Positions 9,143 through 16,509 of a stretch of 31,731 nt of DNA are shown one piece after another. The stretch is from a bacterium. GTDB taxonomy: Bacteria; Cyanobacteriota; Vampirovibrionia; Obscuribacterales; Obscuribacteraceae. The position numbers and the translations under genes are program-made. The stretch is from the NCBI GenBank assembly GCA_030431355.1, contig JAUIJG010000003.1:1-31731 (forward strand), written 5' to 3'. The number at the start of each line of letters is the position of its first letter. The stretch's first letter is position 1. The notes below the pieces were generated by a model. The model worked only from the letters and a program-made list of their open reading frames with translations, made no database searches and was not told where the DNA came from.

Positions 9143-9512
9143 TTAAAATTCAAGCAACCTCACAGCTCTCACGCAGGACCAATAGCCAAAGCAGATGGAT
9201 GCAAATATTACAATGCCGCGCTTCGAAATTCAAGACTTCTCAAACAGAGCACACACCACCACCTTCAATACCATCCAACAACTTCACCCCCAAGCACTAC
9301 TGGCGCCACCATATCAAACCATACAGCCAAGATAGTCACATCTTTCCATGGGAATTTCATTCTTAGTAGACCGCTCCTTCTCTCCCAATTAAGACTCGAC
9401 GGCAGAACAGAAAGACTTAGAGGAGCGGGCTGAACGCCCAATAAACTGTAACTTAACTAATACTTTGAATCTTATTTCCTAAAGTTTGGGGCTGATCCGT
9501 TAAAATACTGAC
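9143..9512. other. 370-bp intergenic region between divergent genes
   Basis: Holds the minus-strand promoter at 9205-9233. Also present is an 8-bp spaced inverted repeat (CCGCTCCT at 9371-9378 and AGGAGCGG at 9421-9428), followed directly by a small GGGC/GCCC hairpin, which could be a structured RNA or leader. A TAAAAT element (9501-9506) lies 6 bases before the next gene's ATG. No convincing small gene was seen. Confidence 0.5.
9205..9233 (-). promoter_or_regulatory. Promoter for the small membrane protein gene
   Basis: On the minus strand, TTGAAT (9228-9233), a 17-base spacer and TAATAT (9205-9210). Predicted transcription start is near 9198, giving a leader of about 55 bases. Confidence 0.5.
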
Positions 9513-10805
9513 ATGCGCAAAAAAGAATCCCCAGCAAGAATATTAACCGGAAGAACCGCCACCAGCATAAAAGCAGGCGTGCTTGTCCTCGGTCTGGCAT
9601 TGATCACAGGTCCAGCCCACGCAAGGGCTGACGACTTAGCGGAATTCTACGGAGATCCACCTGAAGTCAAAGAATGGCTGGCCTTACAGAAAAAAGGCAA
9701 AGAACACCTGACCCTGAGCGAATACGGAAAAGCCGAGCGCACCCTTAAAAAAGCTGTGCTCAAAGCCAGAAAGTTGAATCCCCACGACAATCGCATTTCA
9801 GAGAGCGCTGGTGACCTGGGCAGGCTGCTCACTATTAGAGGTCGGTTTTCGGAAGCAGAACCCTATCTCGAAGAGGAGCTTGCTTTTAAAGACATAGCCA
9901 TGGACGGCGACGCCGGCGATCTCCTCATATCCATGGGAGAACTGGTCAAATTCTACCTGGACTACGGCACGGACACGAAAGCCGACGCCCTCACCAGCGA
10001 TATTCTAGATTTCGTGGAAGGCAAAATTCGCGAGCAGCGCAATCAAAAATCCGGCAAACTCACCCTGGGGAAAGGACAACCTCTGCAGGGCTGGGCTGGC
10101 ACCGCCGCTCCCTCCATGCGGACCCCTCTGATAGAGTGGTCCGTCACCTGCGACGCCCTGGGAGAGAAGTATCGAATTCGGAAGGACTACGATACCGCCG
10201 ACCGACTGTTCAAAGCAGCTCTGGATATCAAAGCCACAGTACTCGGTAAGAAGCACCTGTCTCTGGCGAATTCCTATGACAGCCTGGCTACGCTCTACCA
10301 GAGCAAGGGAGATTTAGCCGAAGCCGAATCTTATTACCGCGACTCCCTTGAGATAACGGAAAAGATCCTGCAACCAGGCGATCCCCAGATCTATTCGCGA
10401 ATGAACAAACTGGCTAAGTGCCTGATTCGAGAAAAGAAATATGGAGAAGCCGAAAAGCTTTATCTGAGAGCCAACGCCATGTACGCCAATTCCAAATCGC
10501 TATACAAACAGTGGGCGCTATTCAACCTTGGCTGTCTCTACTCGGACCAGAGAAGATTTTCTTCAGCAGCTTCAGTGCTTTCCCAGGCTATTCATCTAGC
10601 GGAGAGGAACCACGGCAGCCGTTCGGTGCACATGGCTCCCTACCTGCGCAAATATGCCTATGTCCAGTACTACCTGGGCAACAAAGGCGCCAACAGCAAT
10701 CTCAACGCCAGGGCCAACTCCATCGCTCCGGTAGTCAAAGCTATCACTCCCAAGGTAAAGATGGGCACTTTGAACCTGGGCAGCAAAGACAGCAAAGTCA
10801 ATTAA
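9513..10805 (+). CDS. Secreted TPR protein (kinesin-light-chain-type repeats)
   Basis: 430 aa with a Sec signal peptide: basic N-region to Lys20, hydrophobic core AGVLVLGLALITG, and cleavage after AHA or ARA near residue 37-39. The rest is tetratricopeptide repeats. The clearest are around 225-330, with the kinesin-light-chain pattern (AxxLFKAALDIKATVLGKKH, LANSYDSLATLYQSKGDLAE, AESYYRDSLEITEKIL). Such proteins usually bind partners in the periplasm. The ATG at 9513 has no ribosome binding site; a TAAAAT at 9501-9506 suggests that the message may start at or next to the ATG (leaderless). The C-terminal 30 residues are basic and non-repeat. Ends 71 bp from the convergent DUF4419 gene. Confidence 0.85.
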   Translation: MRKKESPARILTGRTATSIKAGVLVLGLALITGPAHARADDLAEFYGDPPEVKEWLALQKKGKEHLTLSEYGKAERTLKKAVLKARKLNPHDNRISESAGDLGRLLTIRGRFSEAEPYLEEELAFKDIAMDGDAGDLLISMGELVKFYLDYGTDTKADALTSDILDFVEGKIREQRNQKSGKLTLGKGQPLQGWAGTAAPSMRTPLIEWSVTCDALGEKYRIRKDYDTADRLFKAALDIKATVLGKKHLSLANSYDSLATLYQSKGDLAEAESYYRDSLEITEKILQPGDPQIYSRMNKLAKCLIREKKYGEAEKLYLRANAMYANSKSLYKQWALFNLGCLYSDQRRFSSAASVLSQAIHLAERNHGSRSVHMAPYLRKYAYVQYYLGNKGANSNLNARANSIAPVVKAITPKVKMGTLNLGSKDSKVN

Positions 10806-10876
10806 GAATCGCAGTTGTACGTGCGGTTAGACTTGCGGTGAGACTTGAAGCGCGACTAGCAAAAAGTTAAGCGCCT

Positions 10877-12427
10877 CTATCTCTTTCCTGCTTTGAGATG
10901 TTGCATGAAGTCGCTGAACGAGGGAGCGAGAAGATAAGCTCCATGTCGACTCACATGATAAACCCCCTGGCTGTCGAAGTTTGTCTCCAATGCCAGATGG
11001 GTGCCGTCATCATACTCACCTATTCGAAGCCACTTGATTCCGAACTCCGAGTCCTCGGCTATAGGGAAATAAAAGACCTCCTTCAATCCATAGACCCTCA
11101 GATCATGGTAGCGAAAACCATTAGTCTCCCGATAAAATCGCAGGATATCGCCGCTAATCAGCTCTCGGGACCAGCTACCTGTGTCTAGCAGCTTATCCAC
11201 ATAAATGTCGTAGTCTTCAACACAAAGAGGCGGTCTTACCTTACAATCCTCCGGCAGGTCTATAAAAGCACAGTCAATCGGAGGCGCTTTCCGAACTGCC
11301 CACCCAAGCCTTGGCTTAATCTCCAGAGTCTCAGCATCTTGGATTACTCCAGTGAATCCACCCAGCAACTGCATATGGTGTTTTTTGCCCTCTTCTATAA
11401 GAGTAAAGGGAACCATAGCCAGACCACTGGGCAACCTGTCGCTGGTCAATCCGCTGGGTCTTGTTTGCATGCGCACCATAGGATCACTTAGATCCAGGTC
11501 TTCCACCCATGTATCATCGGTCAAGAGCGGATTCCTATGCCTACATGTACCAGTACTGTGTGATTTCACATATGGTATCAACTTAAGGAGCCAGCCATTC
11601 AGCAGTTCGGCTCCGTAGACTTCCATCTTCTTGTATATACCTTGCCAGAATCTGAGATCCACATCCCCGGAAGCGGCTCGCACGAATTGATCGCAGACAA
11701 TCCTGACCGAAGGAAGCCACCACTCAAGGTCGAATTCGCTGAGCAATTCCACTTTGGCTCGAAGCTTTATCCAATCGGAAGGTAGTCCGGTCAATGTTAT
11801 CTCAGGAATACCGCACATGCATCTTACACAGTACTCAAAATAGGACTGGTAAGCATCCAGCAATACAACCGATGAAGCCAATCTTTCATGCACAGTGGTG
11901 GTGCTAAAATCCGATATAAGCGCCTCACTTTCATTGCGAGAATGGAGATGAAGCTGTTCCGCTAATCCTTCGATTACCATATCCCAGGCACTTTCCGGAG
12001 AGTCGACATAAAGATCGGATACGTCTATGGTTAGCTGCATTCGCCCTTTATGATTGACCAATAAGTCTCTATACTTTTCTCCATTTAAACGAATATGCTG
12101 AGAGAAGCCCTGCAAAATCGCTGTCCATAGGATATCCGGAAAGAGCACCAGGGGAAGATGCTGACTGAATGCCGAATGTACAGCGGCTATCAAAGGATGA
12201 GCCTCGACACCTTCCAGACTTACAGAATTGTAGTCAGAGCAATAAATGACTTTTCTCTGGTCATCATTGCTGCCGGGCTTATCGCTCTTCTGCAACAGCC
12301 CTTCAATAGACTCTGAAGTTCTAACAGTTGGGAATTTGATGGTTTCCGGGACGACGTCATGTACAGGGAATGAAATTCCCTCTTTCTTCGTATATGTTCT
12401 CACTTCTATACACCAGTGTATAGCCAA
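10877..12427 (-). CDS. DUF4419 protein with C-terminal SUKH (SMI1/KNR4-like) domain
   Basis: 516 aa. Residues about 75-395 match the DUF4419 family: HPLIAAVHSAFSQHLPLVLFPD near the start, FEYCVRCMCGIP, the LxGLPSDWxxLRxKVE motif, DLxWW, RFWQGIYK and NGWLLKLIPYV, ending in GGFTGVIQDAETLEIKPRLGWAV. The last ~120 residues carry features of the SMI1/KNR4 (SUKH) fold: DILRFYRETNG, WLRIGEYDDGTHLALETNFD, VYHVSRHG and LAPSFSDFMQHL. DUF4419 has no known biochemical role; SUKH proteins include immunity proteins of polymorphic toxins. The start is uncertain: TTG at 12425-12427 gives the longest form, GTG at 12401-12403 is possible, and neither has a good ribosome binding site. An inverted repeat AGGGAAT/ATTCCCT lies within the first 20 codons. 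The domain calls are from pattern recognition; the fusion is inference. Confidence 0.8.
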   Translation of the reverse strand: MAIHWCIEVRTYTKKEGISFPVHDVVPETIKFPTVRTSESIEGLLQKSDKPGSNDDQRKVIYCSDYNSVSLEGVEAHPLIAAVHSAFSQHLPLVLFPDILWTAILQGFSQHIRLNGEKYRDLLVNHKGRMQLTIDVSDLYVDSPESAWDMVIEGLAEQLHLHSRNESEALISDFSTTTVHERLASSVVLLDAYQSYFEYCVRCMCGIPEITLTGLPSDWIKLRAKVELLSEFDLEWWLPSVRIVCDQFVRAASGDVDLRFWQGIYKKMEVYGAELLNGWLLKLIPYVKSHSTGTCRHRNPLLTDDTWVEDLDLSDPMVRMQTRPSGLTSDRLPSGLAMVPFTLIEEGKKHHMQLLGGFTGVIQDAETLEIKPRLGWAVRKAPPIDCAFIDLPEDCKVRPPLCVEDYDIYVDKLLDTGSWSRELISGDILRFYRETNGFRYHDLRVYGLKEVFYFPIAEDSEFGIKWLRIGEYDDGTHLALETNFDSQGVYHVSRHGAYLLAPSFSDFMQHLKAGKR

Positions 12428-12621
12428 CCAATACCAGCCCCATCGGATTTGTTATTCCCGGCTCTCGAAACTCAAAACCCTGCCAGACCTACTTACGACA
12501 CAAATAAAAACAATACTTCGTAGATAGACACTGCTTTGCCTACAAAACCCTTCTAAACAACAGAATCTCAAAACAGTGAATAATGGAAGGCTGCTATCAT
12601 TTATAAACCAAGAACAAGAGC

Positions 12622-14094
12622 ATGAACATGAAAAACAACACGAATCTCTTCTCGTTTAAAAAATTGCTTGCGCTTCTAGTGATCCCCCTCGCTCTCTCGC
12701 TCTGTTCTTGCGGTGACAAACCTGTTGACCGCTTGTCCTGGGCCCCGAATGGTGAAATTGGCTCTCTAGAAGCTTCAGACGGATTACGCCTGATCAATGA
12801 CAAAGGCGAGCTTTCCGATGTTGTTTTAGAAGGTACGGCCGCAATAGCCTGGGCACCGGACAGCAAAACTCTGGTAGCTGCCACCAAAGAAGACATCAAA
12901 GATTGGGGACGACTAAAACCTTTTGTTTCGGAAGACGAGATAAAGAAGATAGAGAAGTCGGCATCTTTTTTAATTAAGCATGGAAAGGAGTTAAACGCGA
13001 CATCTTCTGAGTTTTCAATCAGTGAAGATGAGAAGAAAGAGCTTATAGAAGGCATACGGCCGGGAGATCTTCTGACATACATATATTCTGTGGATCCTGC
13101 CCTTTTAAAAACGATTATGAAATCCACCGTGATCAAACCTGATACTTGGAACTCTTTTGTTTACTCAGTGCGCTCTTATCAAATAGAGAAGAACAGACTA
13201 AAGCCAGGTCCCCTGCTGCATAAAACCCGTGAAGAAGTTGAAGCTATGGCAGTCTCGCCGGACGGTAAAATCCTGGCTCTGGTGCTGGCCGACACCTGGA
13301 GCAAACAATTATCCAGTCTATTGTTAGTTTCCAGAGACGGTAAAACAAAAGAGCTGATAGAGGATGATGTACAAGAAGGCATTGCCTGGTGCCCCAAGCA
13401 CAGTATCCTCGCCTATGAGAGCGGAAACTTAGTCTATATTTTGAAGGTAGAAGGCAATATTCAAAAGGATTTGAAGGGCGAACCAATTGCTCTCACAGGC
13501 CTCTCGTTAAGACGAGAAAGCCCGAGATGCAAGTCTTTTTTAAAATGGAGTCAAGACTGCAGACTATATTTCACGAGCCCGGCTCAAACCTTGCCGGCAA
13601 GCATCGGCGAAACATCATCTACTCACTCTCTCTATATGATGGATCCTCACAGACACCTGGGGATAACAAAAATGATTGACTCAAGCAATGAGTACTGTGA
13701 TTACTTCGACATATCGCCGTCGGGAGACCGCGCCATAGTTATGTCCGGGAAAGGCAAAATTGCGCTTATAGATTTTCCCCCTGGCAATATGAGCAGCATT
13801 CAATCGAAAGAATTTACCGAAGAACAATATTCGAAGTCAGCCTTATTGCCCAAGTTCAAGAACGAAGATGAAATAAGCTACTGTGCTCCGCTCGAAGCAA
13901 AAGAAAAAGGCGCCCGGGGTGCCGAGATCATTCTTCATTCAATTAACTCAGGAAAAGATAAAGTTCTGAGCAAGACCTGGATTGATAGCGCAGTTGAATT
14001 CTTAAAGCTGGCGCCCCAAAAGGACAAAGACAAAGAGAGCTTAAACGACCGGGAACAGAAAAATGATACTGAGTCTCTGAAGCCTACTTCATAG
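12622..14094 (+). CDS. Lipoprotein with WD40/PD40-like beta-propeller
   Basis: 490 aa. The lipoprotein signal has basic N-region, hydrophobic core (LLALLVIPLALSL) and lipobox LCSC with Cys30 as the lipidated residue. The body shows six or more propeller blade signatures of the TolB/PD40 type: LSWAPNGE, IAWAPDSKTL, MAVSPDGKILAL, IAWCPKHSILAY, LKWSQDCRLYF and DISPSGDRAI. Between blades 2 and 3 is a ~90-residue charged helical insert (about 90-185). Likely a membrane-anchored protein-interaction scaffold; no catalytic residues are visible. Two start codons (12622 and 12628) are possible. Its 3' end overlaps the convergent trhO gene by 11 bp. Confidence 0.82.
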   Translation: MNMKNNTNLFSFKKLLALLVIPLALSLCSCGDKPVDRLSWAPNGEIGSLEASDGLRLINDKGELSDVVLEGTAAIAWAPDSKTLVAATKEDIKDWGRLKPFVSEDEIKKIEKSASFLIKHGKELNATSSEFSISEDEKKELIEGIRPGDLLTYIYSVDPALLKTIMKSTVIKPDTWNSFVYSVRSYQIEKNRLKPGPLLHKTREEVEAMAVSPDGKILALVLADTWSKQLSSLLLVSRDGKTKELIEDDVQEGIAWCPKHSILAYESGNLVYILKVEGNIQKDLKGEPIALTGLSLRRESPRCKSFLKWSQDCRLYFTSPAQTLPASIGETSSTHSLYMMDPHRHLGITKMIDSSNEYCDYFDISPSGDRAIVMSGKGKIALIDFPPGNMSSIQSKEFTEEQYSKSALLPKFKNEDEISYCAPLEAKEKGARGAEIILHSINSGKDKVLSKTWIDSAVEFLKLAPQKDKDKESLNDREQKNDTESLKPTS

Positions 14095-14878
14095 TATCCC
14101 TGGGTCCAATATGCCGGGGATAATCCTGTTTTGTTTCATTGAGACTCTTGTCCACAGCAACACGATCATCGAACACGAAACACTCACCGTCCCAGTGCTT
14201 TCCGCCTGTCTTCTCAAAGTATTTCAATATGCCGCCTTCTAGCTGATAGGCTCTTGGCATATCCATCTCATTCATAAGAAGAACGGCTTTCTCACAGCGA
14301 ATGCCGCCTGTGCAGAAAGAGACAACGGTTTTGTTCTTCAACCCTTTATCTTCTTCCAACTGCTTGCGCACAGCTTCGGGAAACTCGCTAAACCGCTCTA
14401 TCTCTAGCTTTATAGCCCCCTCAAAAGATCCGATATCGGTCTCATAGGTGTTTCTTGTATCCAACATAACCACTTCATTGCCGTCGTCGTCACAGCCTTT
14501 TTCCAGCCAGCGATCCAGAGTTTCCGAATCGACAACGGGCGCTCGCGACTTGCGGGGATCAACCTGCGGAACGCGCATAGTGATTATCTCTCGGGCAACT
14601 CGAACTACCATCTTGCCAAATGGCTTGTAATCGGAAACACTCTCTTTGATATCGAGATCTGCCAGGTCGCCCCCGAAAAGAGGCGCGGTCTTCATAAATT
14701 GCACCATCTCGTCTATGGATTCTCTTGCACCTGCCAGGACTATGTTTATTCCTTCGTTAGCGAGAATAATCGTACCTCGCAATTCAAGCGCATCACAGCG
14801 CTCCTGCAGGGCTTCTTGCCAGCTTGGGCAGTCCTCACTCGATAGAAATTTATATGCGGCTATATTGATGATTTCCAT
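14084..14878 (-). CDS. trhO: tRNA uridine(34) hydroxylase TrhO (rhodanese family, YceA)
   Basis: 264 aa. The N-terminal UPF0176 domain (about 1-95) has the family signature (INIAAYKFLSSEDC... LRGTIILANEGINIVLAG), followed by PFGKMVVRVAREIITM and a rhodanese domain (about 115-230) with MLDTRNTYETDIGSFEGAI and the catalytic loop FCTGGIRCEKA, Cys189 being the active-site cysteine. The family hydroxylates U34 of tRNA to ho5U using O2, with prephenate-independent chemistry, to form the wobble-base modification in the cytoplasm. The C-terminal Cys-rich tail of longer TrhO proteins is absent, which is common in short forms. AAGGG lies just before the ATG. Family assignment is confident. Confidence 0.95.
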   Translation of the reverse strand: MEIINIAAYKFLSSEDCPSWQEALQERCDALELRGTIILANEGINIVLAGARESIDEMVQFMKTAPLFGGDLADLDIKESVSDYKPFGKMVVRVAREIITMRVPQVDPRKSRAPVVDSETLDRWLEKGCDDDGNEVVMLDTRNTYETDIGSFEGAIKLEIERFSEFPEAVRKQLEEDKGLKNKTVVSFCTGGIRCEKAVLLMNEMDMPRAYQLEGGILKYFEKTGGKHWDGECFVFDDRVAVDKSLNETKQDYPRHIGPRDTMK

Positions 14879-15007
14879 GCCCTTATTTTATCTATACGAC
14901 CATGGGGCGAGCATTACCGGTGCTTAAGGAGTTTACACACAAATTGCGATAGCCCAAAGCGTCTTTGGACTCGATAGACATACGAAAAGCACCGAGCGCG
15001 AGACATC

Positions 15008-15562
15008 CTACAACCAGCGACCGGTGACAGGCATACTAGCCATTGAAACCAGCTCAAACAGAAAGAAGAATTGAAGCGCCAGAACGGAGAAAGCAAACAT
15101 ACGCTCACCCACCCAACGCTTAGATACGAGGACAGAGATCAGCACGCCAATGACAAGAACAAATGAGAACTGAAACAAATCAGATAAAACTTGTTCTTTC
15201 CAAACATCTGCTTGAGCATTGATGATGCTATCCGGCTGATGAATCCAGCAATAAGCGCCCCAGACAGGCATCAACAGCCCAGGCAATAGAGGAATCGCCA
15301 GAGATGCCAGCCTTAAAGATTTCTCCTTCGGACGCCTGGCGACTATCCCCCAGATGGCAAAGCCCGGAACCAAAATTAGCGGAGGGAAAAGCAAAGATAG
15401 CTGCAACGCCCAGAGACAAATCGTAGCCGAAGCGAAAAGAAGTTGAATTGGGTGCGTTTCTACGTACCAGCCAGTAGGGAAATGACTGTAAATCCAACCC
15501 AGGCCGGTTAGAATAATCATAGTTGCCAGACAGGTATGGAAGAAAGAACTCCTAAAGTTCAT
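15008..15562 (-). CDS. Polytopic membrane protein, function unknown
   Basis: 184 aa with four or five predicted spans (about 8-28, 40-75, 85-107, 130-148 and 155-178), Trp/Leu/Ile rich, with a short loop (ARRPKEKSLR) likely on the cytoplasmic side. The ATG at 15560-15562 has GAGGG 8 bases upstream. Divergent from the secreted protein gene at 15656. No family recognised and no conserved charged or His residues in the spans to suggest transport or catalysis. Confidence 0.7.
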   Translation of the reverse strand: MNFRSSFFHTCLATMIILTGLGWIYSHFPTGWYVETHPIQLLFASATICLWALQLSLLFPPLILVPGFAIWGIVARRPKEKSLRLASLAIPLLPGLLMPVWGAYCWIHQPDSIINAQADVWKEQVLSDLFQFSFVLVIGVLISVLVSKRWVGERMFAFSVLALQFFFLFELVSMASMPVTGRWL

Positions 15563-15655
15563 TGTCGCACCCTCGGTTCACTTGCCTGCTACTAAACTAC
15601 TATATTATTTACTCGTGGAGACAAACCTAATCGCCCCGTTAGTCCTTAGACTCAT

Positions 15656-16384
15656 ATGAATACCATATACAATACTAACCTATCCAAAGTTACGATGCTT
15701 ATTGCTAGTGCTCCCGCTTTGTTCGCGGCAATTGTTTTCTTGCCGGGCGAGCCCAACACGGCAAAAGCGCAAAGCAATGGAACTCAAAGCAGTGGAGCAG
15801 AACCCACAAGCAAAGGAGCCGGAGTGAAAGAGTACGATCTCCATAAATCTCCTGCAAAGACAAAATCTGGTGAATCAAAAGAGAAAATCTCTCCGAATTC
15901 TATTCAGGAAAAGAACAAGTGGATGCCGAAGGTGACTTCATTCGCCATGGCTGACATGAAACTGACAAAAGCTCTCGTTGCAGGAGATTTGGAAAAGGCA
16001 AAGACGTATTTAACTCCAAAAGTGGAGGATGCCGACGGAGATCTGGACTCTTATCTGGTGGAATCGGTTATACCGTTCTTTGCCGATCACTATAGAAACG
16101 GCAACTACAGCCCCGGGATTGCTATTCGGAAAGAAGGAGAGATAGTAGGTTTCAAGTCATACCACTCATTTACTAATAAGAAAGGTAAGAAGAAGTTTTT
16201 CTCCTACAAAACTATTGAGTATCAAGGCAAACCCGCTATCTCCGCCATAAATTGCGGCGATAGAATCGAAAATGATGATCCGGAAATGGCTCGTCAACTA
16301 AAATCGCGAGCACCCAAGGTCGAGATGATTGAACCCACACCGGAACCATCCAAAATTTGGGAATCGAAAGAGCGGAAGCGCTGA
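15656..16384 (+). CDS. Secreted protein of unknown function
   Basis: 242 aa. Signal peptide with cleavage after TAKA (residue 38), then a Ser/Lys-rich low-complexity stretch (about 39-85). A compact domain follows (about 95-205) with MADMKLTKALVAGDLEKAKTYL, DLDSYLVESVIPFFADHY, GIAIRKEGEIVGFKSYHSF and an antiparallel-looking beta segment. This layout of two helices then strands resembles NTF2/DUF4878-type small binding domains, but the match is weak. The 126-bp gap to the same-strand protease gene allows an operon. No ribosome binding site precedes the ATG; TAGACT at 15647-15652 may be a -10 box of a leaderless message. Confidence 0.7.
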   Translation: MNTIYNTNLSKVTMLIASAPALFAAIVFLPGEPNTAKAQSNGTQSSGAEPTSKGAGVKEYDLHKSPAKTKSGESKEKISPNSIQEKNKWMPKVTSFAMADMKLTKALVAGDLEKAKTYLTPKVEDADGDLDSYLVESVIPFFADHYRNGNYSPGIAIRKEGEIVGFKSYHSFTNKKGKKKFFSYKTIEYQGKPAISAINCGDRIENDDPEMARQLKSRAPKVEMIEPTPEPSKIWESKERKR

Positions 16385-16509
16385 GCCACAATAAATGAGC
16401 TTTTCCATCTAATTCAAGAATTTCACTATCCTGGGTATGTATTATCTGGCGCCTTATATTTAGAACTCCGGTTCTCACCTATCAATGGTCAGATGAGAAA
16501 CAGAAATTT

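Noticed and set aside
10822..10845. Two 12-bp tandem units (TGCGGTTAGACT, TGCGGTGAGACT) between convergent genes
   Set aside because: Only two imperfect copies; likely chance or slippage with no visible role.
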